From Phascolarctos cinereus (Eukaryota; Chordata; Mammalia; Diprotodontia; Phascolarctidae), in the NCBI RefSeq assembly GCF_002099425.1, contig NW_018343973.1, positions 4,999,001 to 5,063,000 of the forward strand: a stretch of 64,000 bases of DNA, in the 5' to 3' direction. The notes below the pieces were generated by a model, which searched no databases, was not told the origin of the DNA, and saw only the letters and a program-made list of their open reading frames with translations. Every line of letters starts with the position of its first letter. Within the stretch, counting starts at the first letter, position 1. Of this stretch, positions 10,851 to 19,774 are shown in pieces. The position numbers and the translations under genes are program-made.

Positions 10851-11104
10851 AGGATATGATTTTCCTTCCATGCAATGCCTACACAGATTTTCAAAAGCTT
10901 ATTAAGTTAATATTTCAATATCTTCTAAAATAGAATTTTTACCTTCCTACTGGACAATGTTTTCTTAACATAGTCTGAAGTCAGTATTGACCATTTTGAA
11001 TACCATATCACACTATTAAAATGGAGAGGCAACATAGTCTAGTGAATAAGTGCTAGACCACATGTTAGGAAAAATGGAGTTTCAATTTGAACTCTGGTAC
11101 ATTA

Positions 11105-11460
11105 ATTTTGTTCATTCTCCATTTTTCAAGAGGACCAATGACATCATGGGGCGATATCTTGACTTGCAAGTGAATCGGATTTGAGTGAAAGTTGCACAAA
11201 GTTGTCAGCCTTACTCTTCCTGAGTCATTGAAGTCCAGTGGCAAGACAAAAGTCAGGACAAGCGGTGATGGCCTGGGATGCAATGACCTTGGCGTCTTTG
11301 ATGTCTGACCAAGCTCTAAGCACTCCACAATGTCTGCCTCAGCTGCCTTCGTGGCCATTGGAACAAATTGCTCTCATCTGCCCATTCCAAATGGTTGGGG
11401 GTAGACATCACCCAAACTCACCAACTGGCCAGTCAACTTGGTTTAGCCCATCTGACCACA
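11105..11460 (+). repeat. Unnamed interspersed repeat, copy 1 (plus)
   Basis: The stretch ATCTTGACTTGCAAGTGAAT through GACCTTGGCGTCTTTGATGT to GGCCATTGGAACAAATTGCT matches the reverse complement of 29467-29875 along nearly its whole length. I know this sequence type as common in marsupials but cannot name the family. Confidence 0.75.
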
Positions 11461-11461
11461 G

Positions 11462-11575
11462 TAGAGACTGCTACTCTGTAAGAATTAATGGGGGGGGGAA
11501 TGCCAGTAGAAGATGATCCAACTCTCCACTTCTCCTATGGGAACCCCACTACTATACGTCCCCATCAAGATGGTT
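11462..11575 (+). repeat. Unnamed direct repeat, copy 2
   Basis: TAGAGACTGCTACTCTGTAA, GCCAGTAGAAGATGATCC and AACTCTCCACTTCTCCTATG pair with copy 1 about 1.03 kb upstream. It begins within a few bases of the end of the unnamed interspersed repeat. Confidence 0.6.
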
Positions 11576-11758
11576 GTACCAGGATGTGGCCATTGCACAT
11601 GCTTCTTAGAGCCACAGATGAGAGCTGGATAGCAGGTGGACACCAAAGGTGGATAAGTAGCCCTGAAAAGGGCTGGGCAAGCCCTTACATCAGAGGTGCT
11701 AGTTGTCCTTGAATACCCCATACACCCTGGCACATTAATAATAACATGATAATGCTAA
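11576..11758. other. Unassigned tail with a piece shared with 29480
   Basis: Contains GCTTCTTAGAGCCACAGATG (11600 on), close to GCTTCTTGGAGCCACAGATA at 29487, on the same strand although the neighbouring repeat cores are in opposite orientation. Confidence 0.5.
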
Positions 11759-11759
11759 T

Positions 11760-12000
11760 AATAAAAACCACCATTGTAGCACCTACAGCCAGGCACTATG
11801 CTAAGCACTTTACAAACATTTCATTTGATCCTCGCAGCTTGGGAGGTAGGGGCTATTATTACCCCCATTTTACAGTTGAGGAAACTGAGGCCAACAGAAG
11901 TTAAGTGACTTGCCTAAGGTTACACTGCTAGTGTCTGAGACCAGATTTGAGCTCAGGTCTTCCTCATTCCAGGCCCAGCACTCTATGTTACCTACCTGCC
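11760..12000 (-). repeat. MIR-type SINE, minus strand
   Basis: GCCAGGCACTATGCTAAGCA, CCCATTTTACAGTTGAGGAA, AGTGACTTGCCTAAGGTTAC and a reversed GGCCCAGCACTCTATG end cover nearly the full MIR. Confidence 0.85.
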
Positions 12001-12004
12001 TATG

Positions 12005-12165
12005 TGAACAATAACTATATGACCATATGGAACTCATCTAACCTCTTACACATTCAGTTTCATTATCTGAAAAACAAAAACAAAAGTATGTTTGTGCCTA
12101 CCTCAGTTATCAAATGAGATAATTCATAAAAGCATTACATAAATATCAGTTGCATTATTGTTATT
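12005..12165 (+). repeat. MIR-type SINE, plus strand
   Basis: CATTCAGTTTCATTATCTGA, then TGCCTACCTCAGTTATCAAA and TGAGATAATTCATAAAAGC are a diverged MIR core and tail. Confidence 0.6.
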
Positions 12166-12430
12166 GACTAAGTTTAAAGTTTACTAAAAACTTTATGCTT
12201 TTTGCAAATGAGGGACCATTTTATAGCCAAGCCTCCCCACCACCTAGTCTTTAGTTTTAAAATCTAAATTTAAGACTTCATTTATTCCTACTAAACTTGT
12301 TTAAAATCCTATAAATTACTGTTATGTTTATTTAAATTCAAAGTTTAGGACTGTATTTGTTTCTAATAAATTTCATTTTAATAGATTTGTACCAAATTTC
12401 TAGCCAGTCCAGTTCTTTTGGATCTTGTAT
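12166..12430. other. Unassigned AT-rich stretch
   Basis: AT-rich DNA with several TTTAAA-type motifs; nothing recognised. Confidence 0.4.
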
Positions 12431-12434
12431 TTTT

Positions 12435-13550
12435 CAATCAATTTGTTAGAGGTCCCTTCCACATTCATGTCTTTTGCAAATCTGATAAACACAAGACATC
12501 TCAAATTCAACATGTACAAAACCAAACTCGTTATCTTTTCCCTCAAACCTTCCCCTCTTCCTAACTTCCCAATTATCATCCAGGGTACCACTATTTTTCT
12601 TAGTCATTCAGGCTTGTAACCCCGATGTCATCCTCAACTTTTCACTCTCACCCTACATATCCAATTTGTTGTATAATCCTGATTTAGGTTCATGTTGCCT
12701 AATCCTGTCACCTAACAAGAACGCCTGAATTACTGCAATAACCTGCTAACTTGGTTTCTCTGCCTCCAGTCTCTCCCTACACCAACCCATCCTCCACTCA
12801 GCAGCCTTTGAGGCTCATGTTTGACTATGTCAGCCCCTGACTCAGTAAACTTCATTGCCTCCAATTATCTCCAGGATCAGGTAGAAAAATGGCACCTTCC
12901 TACTTTTTCAGTCTTCTTCCCCTTTATTCTCTTCTATTCACTCTACAATCCAGCTACAAAATCCTGCTTGCTATTTCTTGAATATGACACTCCATCTCCC
13001 CTTCTGTGCCATTCTGGAATATTCTGTTCTCCCCACTTCCGCTTCTTGGTTTCTTTGGTTTCCTTAAAGATTCAATTTAGGTCCCACCTTCTACAAGAGT
13101 CCTTTCCCACGCCTTCCCCCTTTAGATTCCCTTCCATCTATTCTACATATCTTCTATGTGCCTAGTTATTTACATGTTGTTCCCCAATTAGAAGGCATAT
13201 TCCTTGAGAGTGGTCTTTTTTTTTCTTTGCCTTTCTTTGTATCTCTAGTGCTTGGCAAAATGCCACAGTAATCCCTTGTTGCTGTTCAAGTCATGTCTGA
13301 CTCATGACCTCATTTGGAGGATTCTTGGCAAATATATTAGAGTTGTTTGCCATTTCCTTCTCTAGCTCATTTTACAGATGAAGAACTTAGGCAAATAGAG
13401 TTAAGTGACTTGCCCAGGGTCACAGGACTACTGAGCCTCTGAGGCTAGATTTGAACTCAGGAAGATGGGTCTTCCTGATTCCCAGCCTAGTTCTCTATCC
13501 ATTGTGCCACCCAGCTGCCCAGCAATCACATAATAAGTTTTAGTTGACTG
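12435..13550 (+). mobile_element. L2 LINE fragment, RT tail to 3' end, split by a SINE
   Basis: The frame at 12425-12619 gives NTRHLKFNMYKTKLVIFSLK and then GTTIFLSHSG, matching the L2 motif NRHLKLNMSKTELLIFPPK. Downstream DNA keeps L2 order: ACTGCAATAACCTGCTAACT, CTGACTCAGTAAACTTCATT, and the 3' end CCTTGAGAGTGGTC. The terminal bases resume after the SINE at 13278-13518. The largest plus-strand L2 copy here; several stops and shifts. Confidence 0.8.
13278..13518 (-). mobile_element. Long marsupial SINE (type B), minus strand
   Basis: TCAAGTCATGTCTGACTCAT, TTTGCCATTTCCTTCTCTAG, GACTTGCCCAGGGTCACAGG and GTGCCACCCAGCTGCCCAG are reversed type B. It sits inside the L2 3' end. Confidence 0.9.
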
Positions 13551-13551
13551 A

Positions 13552-13764
13552 CTAGTCAGATTGACTATACCTTTATCCAAATCATTGACAAAAATACTCT
13601 CACAGCATAAAGCCAAGGATAGATCTCTGGGTCACTCCACTACTATTCTCCTTCCAACTTCAGATTCAGATATTCAATCAGTTCTTAATCTTCATTGTCA
13701 TCTAGTCCAAATTGTATTCAAGGATAGCATAAAGGACCATCAAATGTCCAGTTTACCTGGATAT
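13552..13764. other. Unassigned
   Basis: Short stretch between L2 ends; a 69-codon frame here has no recognised domain. Confidence 0.35.
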
Positions 13765-13875
13765 CAGTAGAATGTAAGATTCTTGAGGGCACTGTCTCAA
13801 TCTGTATTTGTATCCTCAGTGCCTAAAACAGTGCCTAGCATAAAGTAGATGCCTAAAAAATATTTATAGTTTGAT
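13765..13875 (+). repeat. L2 3' end, plus strand
   Basis: TAGAATGTAAGATTCTTGAG, CTGTATTTGTATCCTCAGTG and ACAGTGCCTAGCATAAAGTA are L2 3' features. Confidence 0.75.
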
Positions 13876-13889
13876 TAATTAAAGAAAAT

Positions 13890-14045
13890 TTTTTTCTTTT
13901 CCTTTTTTTTAGCTAGGCAATGGGGTTAAGTGACTTGCCCAGGGTCACACAGCTAGTGAGTGTTATGTGTCTTAGGCCGAATTTGAACTCAGGTCCTCCT
14001 GACTCCAGGGCCAGGGCTCTATCCACTGTGCCACCTAGCTGTCCC
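13890..14045 (-). mobile_element. Short tRNA-derived marsupial SINE (type A), minus strand
   Basis: A T-rich tail leads into GACTTGCCCAGGGTCACACA and GTGCCACCTAGCTGTCC. Flanking duplications TAATTAAAGAAAAT (13876) and TAATTGAAGAAAAT (14046) differ by one base. Confidence 0.94.
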
Positions 14046-14119
14046 TAATTGAAGAAAATCTGACACTTTCTCTGACTCTACCAAGCTTGAAATCCTGTCA
14101 AAAAAGAAAATGAAATTAT

Positions 14120-14275
14120 TCTAAACCAGTGTGGTAGAAGGAGCAAATAAGATTTTGGGTTAGTGCCCTGAGGCTTAAATCCCAGTTTTGCCATTAATTA
14201 TCTGTGTGACCTTGAACAAATCATTTAATTTCTCTAGGCCTCAGTTTCTACAATTCTAAAATAAGGAAATATGGC
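14120..14275 (+). repeat. MIR-type SINE, plus strand
   Basis: TCTGTGTGACCTTGAACAAA, TCTCTAGGCCTCAGTTTCTA and AATTCTAAAATAAGGAAA are MIR core features. Confidence 0.65.
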
Positions 14276-14329
14276 ATATTAGAAAAAAATCACTCCATAT
14301 GGAGTCAGAGGGGTTTGCAATTCTTCTTT

Positions 14330-14505
14330 TGAGAGTTGACTATTCATATTCTTAGACCATTTATTAATTGGGGAATGGTTTTCTCCTTATAAATTTGAAT
14401 CAGTTCCTTATATATCTTAGCAGAGAAATTTGTTGCAAAGATTTTTTCCCAGTTGTTTCTCTTAAATCTTAGCTTCATTAGGTTTATTTCTGAAAGAGTT
14501 TTTTC
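14330..14505 (-). mobile_element. L1 ORF2 fragment, minus strand
   Basis: GACTATTCATATTCTTAGAC, CAATTGGGGAATGG-like and TTCCTTATATATCTTAGCAG are the reverse complement of the L1 ORF2 3' third, also seen at 18600 and 30290. Confidence 0.75.
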
Positions 14506-14514
14506 ATTACTTTA

Positions 14515-14690
14515 ATAGAACTAGAAAAATAATGAAATTTATACAAAGGGAGAAGGTCAAGAATCTCAAGAGTAATAGTGAAAAGAAACGGAAATGAAGA
14601 GCATCTGGTAGTGCCAGATCTCCAACTACAAGCATTTATTAGAACAATTTGGTACTAGTTAAGAAACAGAGAGGTGCAACATTTAACTTG
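14515..14690 (+). mobile_element. L1 ORF2 fragment, plus strand
   Basis: ACTAGAAAAATAATGAAATT through AGTGCCAGATCTCCAACTAC and GAACAATTTGGTACTAGTTA matches the ORF2 segment encoding 'VPDL..LLEQFG'. It directly abuts an L1 piece of opposite orientation, a possible 5'-inverted insertion. Confidence 0.65.
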
Positions 14691-14724
14691 TTCTATTTAT
14701 TACCATTAATAAAAGTTCTTTCTC

Positions 14725-14856
14725 ATGGATAGAGCACCGGCCCTGAAGTCAGGAGGACCTGAGTTCAAATCCAGCCTCACACCAAACATTTGACACTTAC
14801 TAACTGTGTGACCCCGGGCAAGTCACTTAACCCCAATTGCCTTTAAGAAAAAATAC
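14725..14856 (+). mobile_element. 5'-truncated short marsupial SINE (type A)
   Basis: It starts inside the head at ATGGATAGAGCACCGGCCC and ends AATTGCCTTTAAGAAAAAA. It is flanked by the 12-bp duplication AAGTTCTTTCTC (14713-14724 and 14857-14868), so the truncation happened at insertion. Confidence 0.93.
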
Positions 14857-15002
14857 AAGTTCTTTCTCTATGTTGTGTTTTTCAATGTCTTGGTGCTTTC
14901 ATGGTTTGAGCACAAGCCTTTCATGGGCTACATTTCCCCTATAGAATTTTACATTATATCCTTCCTTTGAACCCTTTGAAAATTGCTTTCCAAAAATCTA
15001 GG

Positions 15003-15135
15003 GGCACAGCTAGGTGGTGCAACAGATAGAGTACCAGCCCAGGAGGATCTGAGTTCAAATCCAACCTTAGACACTTGACTCTTACTAGCTGTGTGATCCT
15101 AGCCAAGTCACTTAACCCCATTGCCTAACCAAAAA
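15003..15135 (+). mobile_element. Short marsupial SINE (type A) with a small internal deletion
   Basis: The head is followed by AGTACCAGCCCAGGAGGATC, lacking about 10 bases of the usual 'ctggagtcagg' segment. Target-site duplication CAAAAATCTAGG (14991-15002 and 15136-15147). Confidence 0.92.
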
Positions 15136-15339
15136 CAAAAATCTAGGATACGTGTCAATCTATTCCTGGTTTTCCTGTCCTTCTGTAGCACAAACTTTAA
15201 GATGGAGCAGTCATTTCCTCATTAGGTTCCTACATATTTCCTCTTAGCAGCCAGATCATCCCTGTTGGTAAGAATTTGATTGAGAACAGAGTTCATAGCA
15301 TTAATATAAGTCAAGAAATGATTAGCTGCTCTGCTTTTT

Positions 15340-15530
15340 GATGAAGAGACAGAGACAGAGAGGCAGAGACAGAGACAAAGAGGGAGGAAAGGAAAGACAG
15401 CGAGTGAGGGAGGGAGAGAGAGAGAAAGAAAGGGAGGGAGAAATGGAAGGAGAGAGAGGGAGGAAGGGAGAGAGGAGCCAAAGGAAAGGGAGGAAGGACA
15501 GGGAGAGGGGGAAGAAAGGAGGGAGATACA
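15340..15530. repeat. Purine-rich GAGA/GGGA low-complexity tract
   Basis: Imperfect GAGACA then GGGAGA repeats. The 113- and 78-codon minus-strand frames crossing it are low-complexity artefacts. Confidence 0.92.
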
Positions 15531-15544
15531 ATTGATATCCAGAT

Positions 15545-15940
15545 AATCGAAGTCCCAAATCACTGCTATATCAGGTCTCCTCCAGGTGTTGATTCACCTT
15601 GTAGTTCCCTTGACAAATTTCATTCTCCTTCTCACTTCTTTAGCACCCTTTAGCATCCTGAGAGCTACATCCAACTTCCTTTACCTTCTTTTCCTATCTT
15701 ATTACCTTGTCTTACTAGTTCCCTTTCTCTATCTAAGTCTTTCCCCAGGGAATTGTGTTTCCTCCATAGGCAAAGGCATGCTTTCCCACACTTTACTTTT
15801 TACTTCTCTTTATTTAGCTCAAGGAATTCTATTTCTGCTACTTCTCCTTGTCTTGGATTTATCACCTTCTACTCTTCCTCCTACTATACTATACTTCTTA
15901 GGTACTTACAGTAGCTTTATTAAATACACAGTAGTTGTAT
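15545..15940. other. Pyrimidine-rich unassigned stretch
   Basis: CTT-rich DNA. A 118-codon plus-strand frame (15586-15942) encodes a very Leu/Phe/Ser-rich chain with no recognised domain, as expected from pyrimidine-rich sequence; I do not call it a gene. Confidence 0.4.
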
Positions 15941-15942
15941 AA

Positions 15943-15943
15943 A

Positions 15944-16018
<75 letters not shown>
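15943..16018. repeat. (TA)n microsatellite, imperfect
   Basis: About 75 bp of alternating TA with two small interruptions. Confidence 0.97.
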
Positions 16019-16021
<3 letters not shown>

Positions 16022-16384
16022 CAGGTATATGTATGCATATATAATATATATTGTTTGTGTTCAACACATCCTTTTCTAGATGTTCACTAACCATCCCCAT
16101 ATTAACATAGTCTAGAACGCTGCCAGGGAGAAAATCAAGGTCACTAGCCTATAGGTTGCAGCTCTATTTCCTCCCTTGTTTGAGAACCAGATGATTTTTG
16201 CCCCTCTCCAATCTTATGGGACCTCTCTTCAGTGCCTGGAAATGTATATATAAAATCAGTGATTATTTTCTTGAAAGAGGAAAGTGATTTGTCCAGAGTC
16301 ACAAAGATGCTAAAGGAAAGAACCAAAATGATTATTATTTCCTAGTATTTGAGTGGCTGTCAAATGGCGGAGAGATAATCCTTG

Positions 16385-16625
16385 TTCCAAAGAGTAGAAC
16401 TAGGAGTTGTGGTTGGTAATTGTAGCATTCCAGACAAGGAAAAACTTTCTAACAATCCAAGACATTCTAAAATGGAATGAACTGTCTCAGGAGACAATGA
16501 ATTCCCCCCAAAGACCTTAAGCAAGGTCAAGACAACTACTTTCTGGATATGAAGAGGGTATGGTCTTGTTCAGGTAGAGGCTGGACCAGATGTCCCCTGA
16601 GGACCCTCTGAGTCAGAGTCATAAT
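16385..16625 (+). mobile_element. CR1/L3-clade LINE 3' end, plus strand
   Basis: GAACTAGGAGTTGTGGTTGG, CAAGGAAAAACTTTCTAACA, ATTCTAAAATGGAATGAACT and AGGCTGGACCAGATGTCCCC follow the CR1/L3 terminal order. Confidence 0.75.
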
Positions 16626-17155
16626 GACATTGACACTATGATGTAGCTTCATGTCACGGGGAGACTAAAGTGGGGAAATAGGATGGAGGCTTTAAAAGCC
16701 TCCTTTAAAAGTAGATAAGAGAAATGTGCCTAGCAGAAAGAAACCCTGGGGTTTCTGATAGATTGTGACAGAGGAGAGTTCTACTCCATCTTAAAGTTTA
16801 TGACGGAGAAGTAGAGGAAAACCAGGAAAAGTGGAGCAGAAAGTGGGCTAGAAAAAAAGAGGCAACAGATACAGTTTGGGTCAAAGTTGCAGTTGCTCTG
16901 AGAGGAACAGTTTGACCCTCACTGCCTGGGGTTTGGTGGGAAGATGGCTTGGAGAGATGTCAAAGTGATAGAAACCTTGGAGTGGCCTAGCTGAAGCATG
17001 TCTGGGGTGGGGTGGAAGCAGAGGATGAAAGGGAAAGTATAGGACAACATAGTCACTAGAGGGATAGGTCATCCAGCAGAGGAAGTGCCATTCCTTGATG
17101 TAAGCACTCTGGGCCAAATCCCAAACAATAAGAAGATAAAAGCAAGAACACATAA
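16626..17155. other. Unassigned, no gene seen
   Basis: Purine-leaning sequence with no family recognised. A 90-codon minus-strand frame has no domain. Confidence 0.35.
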
Positions 17156-17159
17156 TAGT

Positions 17160-17960
17160 TTAATACAAGAGAGTTGCATGATTCTCTAAGAACAGTGTCA
17201 GGAATGATAAAATTCAAAATGAGCTGAAACTGTCAAGGAAAACTAAGGAATCCCTTTAAAAATTTATATTAGGGAAAAGAGGAAAAAAAAGGGATATGAG
17301 ATTGTGATCAGGGAAGATACAATGATAATAATTGGAAACAGAAAAGATAGCTTCTCATTTCTTATTTTGCAAATTTTCTCAACCAAGGAGAAAAATTTGT
17401 GGGCTGGAAAGGACAGAGCAACTATAACTAATGAAGAATTGAAAACGAATATGATCAAAGACATAGTAAGAAAGCATCCAGATGCTTCTGATGACTTCAA
17501 GTCACTTGTCCCAAATGAATTACATTTGCAGGCACTGAAGAGAGATCCCATGATATTGGAGAAGGGTAAATACTATCTGGTTCATAAACAAAGGAGGAAA
17601 GGGAGCTGCAACCTATAGGTTAGTGAACTCGACTTTTTTCCCCCCTGGCAACATTCTACACTGGTTAGTAAGGGGGTGGTTAGTAAATATGTAGAAAAAG
17701 ATGTGATGATCACAAACAATTGGTACAGCCTTTTCAAGAACATGTCATGCCAAACTAACAGTGTCTCTCTTTTTGAAAGGGTTATTAAACTAACAGATCA
17801 GAGGAATGCAGTAGATAGAGTTTGTCATGTTTTAGCAAAGCATTTCACAGTTTCTTGTGCTATTCTTGTGGACAAAATGGACCAATAAAGGCTAAGTGAT
17901 ATAGCACAGTTAGGTGAATTTGAAATGGGTTGAATGATTAGACCCAAAGAGTAGTTATTA
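17160..17960 (+). mobile_element. CR1/L3-clade LINE fragment, RT region relic
   Basis: 17304-17618 reads through 'LVPNELHLQALKRDPMILEK', the stretch before the CR1/L3 RT. 17676-17888 gives MSCQTNSVSLFERVIKLTDQ, RNAVDRV and ILVDKMDQ, near the family pattern CQTNL..FFDRVTRLVDQGNAVD. The order matches 36830-37975. Frame breaks separate the parts. Confidence 0.7.
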
Positions 17961-18706
17961 ATGATGACATAAATCATAGTTTGATCTTAAGTCTTTTAAA
18001 ATTGCATTGCTGTTTTAGAATTTTTTCTCCTGGTACCACTCAGTTCATTCTGGGTAAGTTCATACAAGTTTTTCCAGTTTTCTCTAAAACTGTTTCTTCA
18101 TTTCTTATAGTACGATGGTAATCCATTACATATACATACCATAATGTGTTCGATCATTCTCCAATTACTAGGTATCCCCTTAGTTTCCAGTTCTTTGCTA
18201 CCACAAAAAGAGCTGCTATAAACATTTTTTGTATATATAAGACCTTTTCCTCTTTCTTTGATCTCTTTGGGATATATTGGTTTAGTAATGGTATCATTGG
18301 GTCAAAATGTATGCACTTTAGTAGCTTTGGGGGTATAGTTCCAAATTGCTCTCTAGGATGATTGGACTAAGTTACAATTCCACCAACAATTATTCTGTTT
18401 TCCCACATTTCCTTTAATATTTCTTATTTTCATTTTTTGTTAACTTGGCCAATCTGTTGGGAGTGAGGTAGAACTTCGGAGTTACTTTAATTGGCACTTC
18501 TCTATTTATAGTGATTTGGAGACTTTTAAAAACATGGCTATAGGTAATTTAGATTTCTTCTCTGGAGAACTTACGGCTCATATGATTTGACCATTTATCA
18601 GTTGGCAAATATCTCTTACTCTTAAAAATTTGAACCAGTCCCTTATATATCTTGGAAATGAGGCCATTGTCAGAAAAATGTGCTGCAATATTTCCCCCAG
18701 TTAACT

Positions 18707-18814
18707 AGGGGGAAGAGTAGCACCTTAAAGTCCCAGGGTTGTTGTGAAGATCAAATGAAATAGTATCTATAAAGCACTTAGCACAGTGCCTGGTCCATAA
18801 CAGGCACAATAAAA

Positions 18815-18817
<3 letters not shown>
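18707..18817 (+). repeat. MIR-type SINE 3' fragment inside L1
   Basis: CAGGGTTGTTGTGAAGATCA, AAAGCACTTAGCACAGTGCC and CAGGCACAATAAAAATGCTG. A closely similar fragment is at 19527. Confidence 0.75.
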
Positions 18818-18857
<40 letters not shown>

Positions 18858-18862
18858 TGCTG
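18818..18862 (+). repeat. (CTG)12 TTG (CTG)2 trinucleotide repeat
   Basis: Twelve uninterrupted CTG units, one TTG, then two CTG, growing directly out of a MIR-type tail ending AAAAATG. Confidence 0.98.
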
Positions 18863-19526
18863 TTTCTTATTATTATTCTGATCTTGTTTCATTGGATATT
18901 TGTGTAAAAAATGTTTTAATTTTATCTAATCAGAATTGTCCATTTTATCTTCTGTGTTCTTTGGTATCCATTGTTTGGCCATGAACTCTTTCTCTATCTA
19001 GAGATCTGAATGGTAATTTCTTCCTTTTTCCCCTAATTTATTTATGATATGACCTTTTATGTGTTTAGAACTTATCTTGATATATGGTCTTTGAGTATGT
19101 CAAACACTAGGTTACAAGGTTCATTTGCTTGGGAATACTATATATCTACTCTGTTCCACTGATTAACCTCTATTTTTTAAGCAGTATGAAGTTGTTGTGA
19201 TGACTACTGCTTTATAGTTGAGACCTAGCACTGCAAGAGCATCTTCCAGTCCATTTTTTTGGTTATTTCCTTTGATATTCTTGACCTTTTGTTCCTCCAG
19301 ATAAATGTCGTTATTATATTTTTTCTAGTTCTATAAAGTAATCTTTTGGCATCTTTTGGGAGTTTCATTGATATAACACTGAATAAGTAATTATTTTTAA
19401 ATAAAATCTTATTAAATTTTAATTCAATTAAATTTTATTAAAAATAAAAATTTTTTAATTTTTAATAAAATAAGTAATTTAGGTAGTATTGTCATTTTTG
19501 TTATGTTAGCACAGCCTCCCCAAGAG

Positions 19527-19665
19527 CAATTAGCCTCAGTTTCCTCAACTGTAAAATGGGAAAAAGAGTGGCACCTACTTCCCAGGGTTGTTGTGAAATC
19601 AAATTAAATAATATCTGTAATATCTTTTAGGACAGTGCCTGGACCACAATAGGCACAATAAAAAT
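19527..19665 (+). repeat. MIR-type SINE 3' fragment inside or beside L1
   Basis: GCCTCAGTTTCCTCAACTGT, GTTGTTGTGAAATCAAATTA and ATAGGCACAATAAAAATGCT. The tail then runs into a CTT/CTC-rich tract (19666-19755). Sister of the fragment at 18707. Confidence 0.8.
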
Positions 19666-19755
19666 GCTTCTGCTGCTTCTCTTTCTCCTCCTCTGCCTTC
19701 TTCTCCTTCTCCTCCTCCTCTTTTTCCTCTTCTTCCTTCTTCCTTCTCTTTTTTA
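19666..19755. repeat. CTT/CTC-rich low-complexity tract
   Basis: Imperfect TTCTCC and CTT repeats continuing the SINE tail. Confidence 0.92.
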
Positions 19756-19774
19756 TCATCATCATCAACATTAA

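Larger units (their letters stand above)
17985..19525 (-). mobile_element. L1 LINE, ORF2 3' portion, minus strand
   Basis: The plus strand reads TTTGCTACCACAAAAAGAGC, GATCTCTTTGGGATATATTG, CCTTATATATCTTGGAAATG, CCTCCAGATAAATGTCG and ends near CCCCAAGAGCAATTA: the reverse of L1 ORF2 from its C-terminal zinc-knuckle side upward. Two SINE pieces interrupt or abut it. Old and broken. Confidence 0.8.

Noticed and set aside
15943-16018. CRISPR-like or origin-like periodic repeats in TA, GA and CA tracts
   Set aside because: They are simple microsatellites without spacer structure, in mammalian DNA.
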